Positions 55,258 through 64,000 of a DNA stretch of 64,000 nt are shown here, piece after piece. The notes beneath the pieces are model-generated. The model had not been told where the DNA came from. It did no database searches and saw only the letters and a list, made by a program, of their open reading frames with translations. Positions within the stretch are counted from its first letter, which is position 1; the number at the start of each line of letters is the position of its first letter. The stretch is from NCBI GenBank assembly GCA_026075535.2, contig AP026548.1, forward strand, positions 9,920,001 through 9,984,000, given 5' to 3'. The position numbers and the translations under genes were made by a program. This DNA is from Tricholoma matsutake (taxonomy: Eukaryota; Basidiomycota; Agaricomycetes; Agaricales; Tricholomataceae).

Positions 55258-56870
55258 TGTATGTTAGACAATAACAACGTGGAATGACCAAGCAAGGCAT
55301 GCACTTCTTCATTTGTTGTCTGAATGTCATGTTCTGAGTCAGATGATCACCATCTCATCACCATCATCATCCAAATAATCACTACCATCACCACCCGAGC
55401 CAAGGCCATCATCCATCACCTTCATCTTGCCTTTACTCTTTGCCTTCTGTGAATGATGCTTGCGCTTGGTGGAAGAATGAGGAACTACTTCACCATTTTC
55501 ATCCAACTGCTCAGCTTGAATCAGGTCATTCATCCAATTCTTCCGGCAATCCTGCCCATGGCCAAGCATCATATGTCCTTTGAAAGTGTTAGACAAGGAA
55601 AGATGGACAACAAAAGATGCGGACCAATGGGTCCTTCTGATGAACCAACCTGTGCCATTGGACTGGGGTTATCAGGATCATAGTGCCATTCAATCTGGGA
55701 TGCATCTTTCAGCATTCCATTGTCATTTAGGGCACAGTTGGCATCATCAGCTATAGTTATTGGAATACATAAGTTAACGAAATCAATGGAGATGTACCGC
55801 TGCTGAGCAGGCTAACCCACAAATGGATATGGCTAAGAAAACCAAGCCCCAATGCTTCCATGGATTCATCACCAAACACCGATGTGTGCCACCCAGGTAC
55901 ATAAAAGCCATAACAAAGTTCTGCAATTGACCGCTGGGGGAGATATCCATTTTCACGCAGAAAATCAACTATGTTTGACACTGTGGTTTGTTTCATGGAT
56001 GTTTGTGGGTTACTACTGCAGGCAGGAGTCAATTAAATAAGATGACAAGACATATAGCAGAACAGTGCACAGATTGGAATAGATCTTGTTGATGGGCCCA
56101 TCACAAAGATTGTTGCAGTTTGGTTGTCAACAAGGTGCTTAAGACGATCCAACTGCATATGAGAAATATGGGACCAATGATAGCGAAACAGCACAGGGGG
56201 AAGGAGCTTATGGAGCTGACAAAATGATGGAGCAATTGAAGTAACTGACCATAGCATTTTTCATCAAAAGAGGGTGTAGTAAATAAATTGAGACTTACAA
56301 AGAATGATGAGCAGGATAAGACCATAAATCACCAGGAATGTAAGCGCAAGGGGAAGGCATGACTGCATCTTGGCAGCTATGAGGAATGTGCCGGCCATGG
56401 TTAATAGGGCAACAAGCCCAAGAACAGGCATCGCAACAGCAAGAAGCCAGGTCAAACCCCACTTCAGGCTGAAATTGGAGATCGACTTTGATGAAGAGAC
56501 TCATAGAACAGCATTACACCCTCGTGAGTGTTCTAAACATGCTATCAGGTGATCGAACAAGTTGATGGGCAGAAGAACATATGGGTAATGCGTGGAGAAT
56601 GAACACGCAGTGGTGTGACAAGAGTCCCACCACCATCTGGCCACATGCCACCAGCCATAGCAAGATGGTGAACAATGAGAACCTGGGATAGTGGGATGTT
56701 GGAGGATGCATCATTGTAGGCTGAATTTAAGATGGATCAAGTGATAATGAAGCAGATGTGATTGGATGGGAGTTGCAAGGAAATTGTGTGCTGTATATTG
56801 TAATAGCCAGCTGCGCCAGACAATGATGGACAAGGGCCTAAATGGTAGCGGATTGGTTATTGGATCTTGG
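55258..56870 (-). other. Unassigned region with decayed minus-strand frames
   Basis: Two minus frames look coherent, with no recognised domain: 55339-55596 (TFKGHMMLGHGQDCRKNW and a Lys/Asp-rich tail) and 55757-56032 (VDFLRENGYLPQRSIAELCY). They may be exons of one decayed gene or the leader of a transposon upstream of the hAT gene. I cannot name a function. A hydrophobic minus frame at 56264-56455 is also present but unsupported. Confidence 0.35.
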
Positions 56871-56902
56871 ATTGGTTATAGAAACCAATCAGAATGGTAT
56901 AT

Positions 56903-57044
56903 AACATCACTATATTCCATTTATATCTTGGTCCCATGACTCTCCTGGTGTCATTTTTGAACTCAGCTCAAAAAACATCACTATATTCCATTTATGGTAA
57001 GTCACATGACTCTCCCAATATCATTTTTGAACTCAGCTCAAAAA
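56903..57044. repeat. 71-bp tandem duplication
   Basis: Two adjacent copies of AACATCACTATATTCCATTT ... GAACTCAGCTCAAAA (from 56903 and 56974), with a third partial start at 57065. They differ at scattered sites. Confidence 0.8.
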
Positions 57045-57101
57045 AACTGGTTAGAATGATGTATGACATCACTATAACTTTTTGACTCCCATGGGTAGTC
57101 A

Positions 57102-57141
57102 AGTCAGTAATTTTTATAATGGTTGCTGAAAATTACTGACT
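57102..57141. other. Hairpin at the gypsy-C broken end
   Basis: Perfect 13-bp arms AGTCAGTAATTTT and AAAATTACTGACT with a 14-base loop. It lies about 35 bp left of the point where gypsy-C homology ends. Confidence 0.6.
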
Positions 57142-58618
57142 GTGGGGAAAACAGACATGGAAAAATGGCCACACTGAATTTTTGACCATGCATCTTGGTT
57201 TCTTTATATGGGGTGAGGAGTGCCGTGTGGAATACCGGGTGTATTTTCCATTGGTTTGGTAGCTTCAGTCGATAGGAGAGGGGGCTTAGAACCTTCTCGA
57301 TGGAGAATGGTCCTTCTCTTTTGGGTGCAAGTTTCTTTGTCACATGTGTCGTTTTGAGGTTTTTTGCTTCTAGCCACACCCTGTCTCCTTCTTTGAATGG
57401 TGTGAAGTGCCGAGTAGTTCTTTCTGCCATCAGCTGTCTGGCCAACTCATGAGTTGCCTTTGCTTCATCTTGGGCTCGTTGTAACGTGACTATCTGTTTC
57501 TCTATAGCCGGTATGTTTGTTTTCAGGTATGGGAGTGGGATCGCCTTTGGTTCATAGCCCATCATCAGGTAGAACGGGGAGCTTTTCTGGGTGGAGTGTG
57601 TCCTTTGGTTGTGCGTGAACTCTGCTGTTGGAAGGAAGTGCTTCCATTTCTCTTGGTTGTTCAAGCAGAAGATCCACAGGTAGACTTCTACTTCCTGATT
57701 CACCCGTTCTGTTTCTCCATTGGTCTGGGGGTGGTATGCCGTACTCATTTCCAGCTTGATTCCGAGCAATCTTCCTAATTCTTGGAATAACTGCGAGGCA
57801 AATCTGGGGTCCCTGTCCGATATTATCTTGTCTGGAAGGCCAAACCATTTGTAGACATAATCCAGATAGAGGATCGCTGCTCCCAGTGCATCAATTGTTT
57901 TCTTGCAAGGGATGAAAATTACCCCCTTCGTAAGCCCATGGTCTACCATGACCATGAGCGCATCATAACCGTCAGACTCTGGTAGGTCAGTTATGAAATC
58001 GGTTGTTACCATTGCAAATGGCCTTGTTGCTTCGGATTTGATTGGTTGTAGGGGCAGTGTCACCGGGTGGGTGTTGACTTTCATCTGCTGGCATGTAGCG
58101 CATCCGGCGACGTAGTTCTTGATGTACATCATCATTCCTGGCCACCAGTAGTCCCTCCTAACCATTTCGGTGGTCTGCCATTGTCCTGGGTGTCCGCTGG
58201 TTACCCCTCTGTGGTATGTCTGTACCAGCTTCTTTCGTATGTCCCCACTGTCAGGGATGTAGCATCGATTTCGGAAGAATAGGAGGCCATCCTCGATCTT
58301 CCAGTCTTCTAACGCCAACTTTATCGGCGGTGCTCCTTTGGTCTTTAGCGCCTTGATCGCGCTCTTCACCAGGTCATCTTTCATGATGCTCCCCACAAGG
58401 AGGTCATGTAGTTCGGTGTCAATGAATTTCATGAATACCGTTTCTGGTAACATCGTGATATCTTCATTGTTGTTGTCTTCTTCCGGTATGTGATCGGCCC
58501 TTCGTGATAAAGCATCACTCTGCACCATTTGAGATCCGGGCACATGAACAAGCTGTAATTCGAATTCTGACAAGAATAAGCTCCATCTTGCCTGTCTCCT
58601 GTTTAGTTTCTGTGCCAT
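57104..58618 (-). pseudogene. Gypsy-C RNase H end and integrase
   Basis: A long frame of 504 residues: LNRRQARWSLFLSEFELQLV, SQMVQSDALSRRADH, the integrase zinc finger (YHRGVTSGHPGQWQ...CATCQQM) and core TTDFITDLPESDG (D), KIISDRDPRF (D) and TNGETERVNQEVE (E). The C-terminal domain KEGDRVWLEAKNLKTTHVTK and IHPVFHTALLTPYKET follow. The last 20-odd residues are non-homologous sequence read beyond the truncation. Confidence 0.9.
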
Positions 58619-59667
58619 TCAGAAATATGTCAGGTTCTTGTGATCCGAGAGAATCACTACCGGGTGATCTGAGCCCATCAGGTAGTGCCTCCAGGTTTCT
58701 AGTGATTGTACTATCGCGAGTAGTTCCCTGTCATAGATTTCGTAGTTTCATTCCATTGGTGTCAATGCATGCGATATATATCCGCATGGGTGCCAATCTC
58801 CATTCGTGTCTCTTTGTCTCAGCACTCCTCCTGTTGCGTGTTTTGAGGTGTCTGATTCAATTGTGAATGGTTTTGTTGGATCTGGCATCAGCAGTACCGG
58901 TGCTTCTGTAAATTTCTTTTTCAGCATCTGAAAGGCTTTTTCGCATTCAGTTGTCCAGTCAAACATCTTGTTTTTCTTTGTTAGTTCATTGAGCGGTCTG
59001 CTTGTCTCCGCAAAATGTCTGATGAATTTCCTGTAGAAATTCCCAAACCCTAGGAAGGATCTGACTGCCTTCACGTTAGTCGGGGTAGGCCAATCCTGTA
59101 TACCTGCCAGTTTCGTGTTATCCATAGCAATTTCATTGGGTTGGATGACTAGACCCAAGAATTCCACTTCGTGGACGTCGAACTTGCACTTCTCTGGCTT
59201 CAGGTATAAGTCGTTTTCCGCCAGTCTTTGCAGTACTCTTTTTGTCCTTTCCTGGTGTTCGTTCTGATCCTTAGAGAATATCAGGATGTCGTCCATGTAG
59301 ATGACAAGCCATCCCTCTCCGATCATGTCACGGAATATTCATTCATCATTGCCTGGAAGGTCGCCGGTGAGTTGCATAATCCAAAGAACATCACCGTTGG
59401 TTTGAACAGCCCCCGATTGGTCTTGAAGGCTGCCTTCCATTGATCTCCGTCTTTGATTCTGACGTTGTGATATCCCCATCAGATGTCCAATTTTGTAAAC
59501 CATTTCGCCCCTCTTAGTTTGTCCAACAGGTCCCCTACCAGCAGCAGCGGGTAGGTGTTCTTGATCGTTCTGTTATTCAAGTACCTGTAATCTTGACAGG
59601 GTCGTAGCGCATCCGAGTCCTTCTTTGCAACGAAGAAGAATGGTGACGCTATGGGCGATTTCGATGG
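58619..59667 (-). pseudogene. Gypsy-C RT core and RNase H start
   Basis: WFTKLDI, GYHNVRIKDGDQWKAAFKTN, FGLCNSPATFQAMMN, then a one-base shift near 59339 and the catalytic VIYMDDILIF with both aspartates. It goes on with VEFLGLVIQPNEIAMDNTKL, SFLGFGNFYRKFIRHFAE, IESDTSKHATGGVLRQ and, after a stop near 58747, the RNase H block [11 protein letters not shown]. Several stops (about 59669, 59480, 59340, 58747 and 58620) disable it. Confidence 0.88.
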
Positions 59668-60513
59668 TCAGATGTATCCTTTCTGCAGGCTTTTGTCGAG
59701 AAACTCATCGAGTTTCTTTTGTTCTGCTGGTGACAGTGGGTATACCTTGCAATCCTTTGCCGTAAAGTCCGATTTGAGGTCCATTGCATGATCCCAGGGT
59801 CTTGGTTCTGGGAATCTTTCCGATGCTTCCTTCTCAAATATCCGTCGGTATTCTTTGTATTGCTCTGGGAGCAGTTCGTCCAGGGTCTTCTGTTCCGGGT
59901 CTCCTTTCTTTTGATGCGCCAGGTGCTGTGAGACTGATGTCTTTGCCCTAATCCAGACATTCTGCCCATAGACGTATCGCGGTGTTCCTTTTGCCTTTAC
60001 GAGTCGGGAGATCTTCTTCGTTGATTGGGAGTACGAGTATCTTGGCTCGTTGTATTCTTCTGTCAGTGGGGTTTTCCTTGGTTCAAAAATGCCGATGATG
60101 GGTTCCCCTCGGATGTAGGCAATTAGTAGTTCATCATCTGTGATCCCTTGCATGGGTGTCTCCTCTGGTTGTCCTGTTGTCTGTTCCGTTGCCTGTTTGT
60201 GGTTTGCCAATGCTGGGTTTTCCTTCCCAGTGCTTTCTTTGTCCTGTGGCCCAATGGGCTCTGCATCATGAAGAGTTGCAACTGCAATCTCTTCATCATT
60301 CACTTCTTCTATCGTCGCCTTTCTGGTCTCGGTGGGCATTCTGTTTCTTTTTGGTTTGGTGTGGAGGGCTCCTCCCATCACCTTTGCTTTGGCGACGATT
60401 CTTTGGCATTGCTCAAGCCGCTCTTCTTTTGTCAGTGTCTTTGTCTTGGAAAGGAGTCTTTCTCTTTCCCTGGCAGCTAGCCTCTTGAATTGTGCCTGTT
60501 GCTCTTCTCTCAT
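59668..60513 (-). pseudogene. Gypsy-C pol linker to RT N-terminus
   Basis: A charged Arg/Lys/Glu-rich linker (FKRLAARERERLLSKTKTLT) followed by FPEPRPWDHAMDLKSDFTAK and KVYPLSPAEQKKLDEFLDKS, the entry block of gypsy RT. The frame ends at a stop near 59669 just before the PSKSP block. Confidence 0.85.
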
Positions 60514-60663
60514 CTTTATTTTGAGATCGATCTTTTCTTTTTCTCTGGCGACTATTCTTTGGCACCATGCCTGTCATTCTTCTTTTGTCATGTTGAAGGG
60601 GTTCTCCTTTTCCTTGGTTCCCTTCTGGCGCCATGATAGGCACCCTTCGTTGGGTTTCTCGGT

Positions 60664-61148
60664 TCACACCCTCCCGATGAGGGTTCTTCCTTTCCCATGT
60701 GAGAGTCCTGTGTGACCCTCGTTCTTCGCCCTGAACTGGAAGGTTCCGGTCCTCCAGTTGATCACAGGGTTAATCTTCCTGAGCCATGGCAGGCCCAAGA
60801 TGATTGCTTCTCCTCCTAATCCCGCGATCAGGAAGGTTGTCAGGAATGTTCGCCTGTTGATCCTTAGCGGTCCCCTGGCGTATTGGGAGATTTCCCCTTT
60901 CTTTTTTGGGGTTCCATCCACATTCTTTACTTTGATGATCTTTCCAGGGGGCGCAGTCTGAGTCCATTTTCCTCTGCAAATTCGTGGCTCATGAATACTC
61001 CTCCCACTCCTGAGTCAAGTAGGGCTTCAGTTTCGATGACTTTCCTCCCATCTGCTCCTAGCACTTTGACATCTAGATGCATAGATTGATTCTTCAAAGT
61101 GGCTAGTAGTACAGAGCTAATGGAAAGTTCAGTGGTACCTGGCATCAA
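60664..61148 (-). pseudogene. Gypsy-C protease
   Basis: Two overlapping minus frames, 61148-60927 with LLDSGVGGVFMSHEFAEENG (aspartic protease active site) and 60921-60664 with AIILGLPWLRKINPVINWRT (C-terminal protease block). A frameshift near 60930-60960 separates them. RNA processing functions are as for other gypsy proteases. Confidence 0.85.
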
Positions 61149-61162
61149 GGCAGGCCACCTCT

Positions 61163-62014
61163 TTAAAAACCCTCATCCTCTATTGCGGCGAGAGCCCTCA
61201 TCCTGTCTTCTTCATCGAGGTCCTTTATGATTGCTTGGATCTTTGAGTAGGCTTCTTCACCTTTCTTCTTTGGGAATGACTGGTTCTCGGTTCTTGTTTC
61301 CCCTTTCTTGTGTTTGGTTGCTCTGTGCCCGGGTTGGTGGCACACAAAGCACAGCCCCTTCTTCATGTGTTCGACCCTCTCCTGGTCAGAGAGTCAGTTG
61401 ATTTCTAGTGAAGTTTCTTTTGGTTTAGAGTTCGCGGGCCTCTTTGCCCAGATCTCCTGTAATTTCCCAGTTATCACTTTTGCTCTCCTCCATTGTCCGT
61501 CATATTTGGAGGCAGCATTGATCATCCCTTCAAGGGTTGTGGGGATTGTTTCCATGTTGAATACTCTTTCAAGGAGCTTGGGGTTTAACCCATCCATGAA
61601 GAGTTCGATCAGGGTGGTATCATCATTGATCCCTGCCTTCTCTCGCAGGATTCGGAATTGTGCGATGTAATCCTCCAGGTCCTGTCCCTGCTTCAGTGTT
61701 TTCATTTTGGTTCTGGCTCTGCCAGCTTCATCGATCGGGGTGAACGCTACTTTGAGCGCCGTTTCGAAGGTTGACCATGTCCCTAGGTCTTCCTTTTCTG
61801 CCCATGTCTGTGCCCAGGGTGCAGCAGTTCCTCTGTTCATAAATGACAATGCAAAGATGATTTTCTTTTCATCTGTGTCATAGATTCCATGGTTTACTCT
61901 CAGATAGAGTTTCACTTCTTGTAAGAACTTTGCGGTTCTAGTTCGGTCCCCTGTGAAGTCAGAGGGGGTTCGGATTCTAATCTCCTTGTTCAATGCAGTG
62001 GGTTCAGTAGACAT
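61163..62014 (-). pseudogene. Gypsy-C gag
   Basis: The frame 62014-61394 (206 residues) starts MSTEPTALNKEIRIRTPSDF and has the gag domain (FTGDRTRTAKFLQEVKLYLR, FALSFMNRGTAAPWAQTWAE, LKQGQDLEDYIAQFRILREK, LIELFMDGLNPKLL). After a stop near 61391 coding continues with the knuckle CFVCHQPGHRATKH, in which the last Cys of CCHC is His. The acidic end ALAAIEDEGF closes it at 61163. Confidence 0.88.
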
Positions 62015-62349
62015 GTTATCGGGGATGTCGTTGTTGGATAAGGAGAATGGGTCTCGTTCTGGGGTTTCTTCTTTATCGAAGGGTCTAAAATCTTCTTCGG
62101 TGAGGTATCTTGGTTCCTTGTCTTCTGTTCGCTTCGAGAACCACTTTTGTGCTGGTTCTGAGTATTGTACTAGTCGACCTTGGTATCTATACCATGAGGT
62201 TCTTCCTGATGTCGATGCTCCTGTTGGAGGTCTGTCTGGGCTTTGTCTGAAAGACGTTGTGTCTGCACCTAGGTAGGTGGACTTCGTAGATCAGCTTGAC
62301 CTTTTGTTAAGACTATAGGTCCTTGACTCAGCCTCAGCTTCGTGTATCG

Positions 62350-62589
62350 CAGTTGGAGACTTTCCAACTGTCTCAGTATCGCACTAGGAGACTTTCCTAG
62401 TGTATCGGGCTTCCTGCCTTCACTTGGGTACTTCCTCAAGTAGTCACAGCTATCCGTACTCAGAGGCTTTCTGAGTAGACCGTTCGTTCATGTATCACAG
62501 TTGGAGGCTCAAGTTCAGGTTATCACAGCTAGGGGCTCCCTAAGCTGTCGAGTTCGAGTGTATCACAACTAAGGGACTTCCTTAGTTGT
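62350..62589 (-). repeat. Leader hairpin array of gypsy-C
   Basis: Units start at 62350, 62382, 62421, 62457, 62498 (decayed), 62526 and 62565, 28-41 bp apart. Stems are CAGTTGGA/TCCAACTG, CACTAGGA/TCCTAGTG, CACTTGGG/CCTCAAGT, TACTCAGA/TCTGAGTA, CAGCTAGGG/CCCTAAGCTG and ACAACTAAGG/CCTTAGTTGT. The loop is GACTT, TACTT or GGCTT in five of them. Most units are preceded by TATCR. The array lies between the TATA box and gag, so it should be in the element's RNA leader. Confidence 0.88.
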
Positions 62590-62663
62590 CAAGTGTTCAG
62601 GTTGAGTCTAAGACCATTGGTTGAATTAGGTCAAGCTGGAGAATACACAGAGTGTAGCTACAG

Positions 62664-62671
62664 CTTATATA
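62664..62671 (-). promoter_or_regulatory. TATA box of gypsy-C
   Basis: TATATAAG on the minus strand, about 75 bp upstream of the first hairpin and 650 bp upstream of the gag ATG. Position and strand fit an LTR promoter. Confidence 0.5.
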
Positions 62672-62719
62672 CTGTTCTAGGACTACCTATCGTCCAATCG
62701 GAAAGTGAGATGCTTATCA

Positions 62720-63045
62720 GGTAAATATAGACAAGAACAATAGAGACAATAGGCCTCATGCCCTGCATGAGGCATCCGATGTCAAGGAGTGCTGCAGCAC
62801 AGCATATCAGAGAACAATAAGAGAATAGCCTTATGCCTGGCATGAGGCATCCGATGTCATGGATCCGATGTCGAGGATCTGGTGTCAAGGACATGCTGCA
62901 GTGCAGCATGTCGATCATGAGGGTCCAATGTCCTGGACCTCATGTGAAGGGGGTTGTCGTACCACGGTGCATGTGGGAGTGGGTTTGGGTGCATGGAGTC
63001 ACCATGCATCAAGGTGTCTTCCTGTCGGAAGAGAGTCGAGTCAAA
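62720..63045. other. Probable gypsy-C LTR U3 or flank with repeats
   Basis: Repeated GAGGCATCCGATGTCA blocks (near 62763 and 62843) and palindromes such as GCTGCAGCACAGC and GACATGCTGCAGTGCAGCATGTC. It lies upstream of the gypsy-C promoter. LTR boundaries cannot be fixed because no second LTR is present. Confidence 0.4.
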
Positions 63046-64000
63046 TAAGAAAAATGAACTACCCGTACTTGCAGGTTCCTGTAGACAAATCATAACAGTT
63101 CTACAGAAGACAGCCAATCTCATAGTCCCATACCTACCACCTATTTACAGGGTGATACTGAGCCATGGAATCTACTATCAGGGATGGCAGGAATCCATGA
63201 CATGCATACTAAAGAAACCAGGAAAGTCAAGCTATGAAGTACCCAAAGCATACCACCCCATCACCCTACCATGCACTGTGGCCAAGGTATTCACATCAGT
63301 AATCTCTTCAAACCTCATCTCAGTAACAGAGCAACACCAACTACTGCCAGATACACACTTTGGCAGAAGACCCTGCAGAAGCATGACTGATGCAGTACAC
63401 CTGCTTGTACACTGGGTCAAGGAGGCATGAAGAAAAGGGAAAGTAGTTTCGATCCTCTTCCTGGACATCAAAAGGGCTTTTCCCAATGCAGTAATGGAAC
63501 AACTACTACACAACATGAAGAAGAGATGAGTCCCTGAAACAATAGTAAAATTCATTGAGCAACTGTTGAGGGGATGGTCAACATGACTGAAATTCAATGA
63601 TTATGTTTTGGACCAGATCCCCATTGACAATGGAGTAGGACAAGGAGACCCAGCATCACTACCATCTTTTTAACTTCTATAACACAGATCTTCTGGAACT
63701 AAGTGACACACTGCAGGCACTAGGGTATGTCGACAATGCAATGGTCATGGCTGTTGGAAAAGATTTTGAAGAAACTACATGGAACATCCAAGAACACATG
63801 GAAAAGAAAGATGGAGTGCTCCAGCGGTTGGCTGACCACAACTCCAGGTTTGAAATCAGCAAACTAGCAGTAATGCACCTAGGACACAGGAAGACCAAGC
63901 CACCAACCAGAAGTATGTGCCCGCTACACAAACTGAGGTTAATGCTCCAGGGTAGGGAAGTCAATAAGGTTGACAGTTACAGGTACCTCAGCATAGTCAT
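63045..64000 (+). pseudogene. LINE reverse transcriptase (Tad-like), runs off the window
   Basis: Plus strand. It begins without an N-terminal domain at about 63050: YLPPIYRVILSHGIYYQGWQ, LKKPGKSSYEVPKAYHPITL, LLPDTHFGRRPCRSMTDAVH, VSILFLDIKRAFPNAVMEQL and VGQGDPAS. These are motifs 0 to 4 of a non-LTR RT. The catalytic YVDD-like block appears near 63726 as GYVDNAMVMA, with the second Asp changed to Asn. Stops occur near 63428, 63526, 63582 and 63672. The copy is 5'-truncated and dead. It continues beyond 64000. Confidence 0.85.

Larger units (their letters stand above)
57175..62750 (-). mobile_element. Ty3/gypsy-C, 3'-truncated
   Basis: A third gypsy family, on the minus strand. From the right: promoter and leader with hairpins, gag, protease, RT, RNase H and integrase. 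The chromodomain or tail and the 3' LTR are missing on the left, where homology stops near 57175 after the LLTPYKETKMHG block. No 3' LTR or target duplication could be identified, and the right edge of the 5' LTR (possibly up to 63045) is uncertain. Confidence 0.85.

Overview
This is a repeat-dominated window from a fungal nuclear genome, most likely an agaricomycete (mushroom-forming basidiomycete). The evidence is: a transporter gene cut by about two dozen GT-AG introns of roughly 50-80 nt; a small secreted protein gene with one 56-nt intron; Ty3/gypsy elements with C-terminal chromodomains; Ty1/copia elements; hAT transposases; and a Tad-like LINE. I see no rRNA, functional tRNA, CRISPR or prokaryotic feature. 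Only two host-type genes are well supported: an OPT-family oligopeptide transporter (8003-11574, 24 exons) and a 108-residue secreted protein (28351-28733).

Layout. 988-3674 holds two defective copia copies head to head. 4866-5811 is a hAT-like non-autonomous element whose right end was hit by a gypsy-A solo LTR. 6875-7286 is a MITE with an 8-bp duplication. 8003-11574 is the OPT gene, followed by a hAT transposase 3' fragment (12052-12723) and a hAT-type fold-back MITE (12874-13303). 13825-26116 is gypsy-A copy 2, split by a much younger gypsy-B on the opposite strand (19199-25245). 26334-26697 is a complete tRNA-derived SINE and 27198-28081 a TIR element with a 10-bp duplication. 29180-37501 is a decayed copia-B carrying two further insertions (30086-31581 and 32207-33925). 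37502-43881 is AT-rich relict repeat DNA. 43882-55257 is one minus-strand hAT transposase pseudogene opened by gypsy-A copy 3 (44045-50277) and by a 2.15-kb repeat-rich element (51053-53203). 57175 to about 62750 is gypsy-C on the minus strand, missing its 3' end, with a striking hairpin array in its leader. 63045-64000 is a LINE reverse transcriptase running off the window.

Reading the layers together: precise target-site duplications allow relative dating (for example hAT transposase first, then gypsy-A3 inside its last exon; copia-B first, then two DNA elements inside its gag; gypsy-A2 first, then gypsy-B inside its integrase). In-frame stops in the gypsy-A copies fall mostly at C-to-T changes, as expected for methylation- or RIP-driven decay.

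The most unusual material is structural rather than coding. (i) Three inserted elements with unrelated ends share a palindromic about 40-bp module in their centres. (ii) The 51053-53203 element contains five hairpins at a 55-57 bp period and a 150-bp tandem repeat whose stems change in a compensatory way and whose minus strand looks like an intron. (iii) Gypsy-C carries seven leader units, six of them clear hairpins with a conserved five-base loop.
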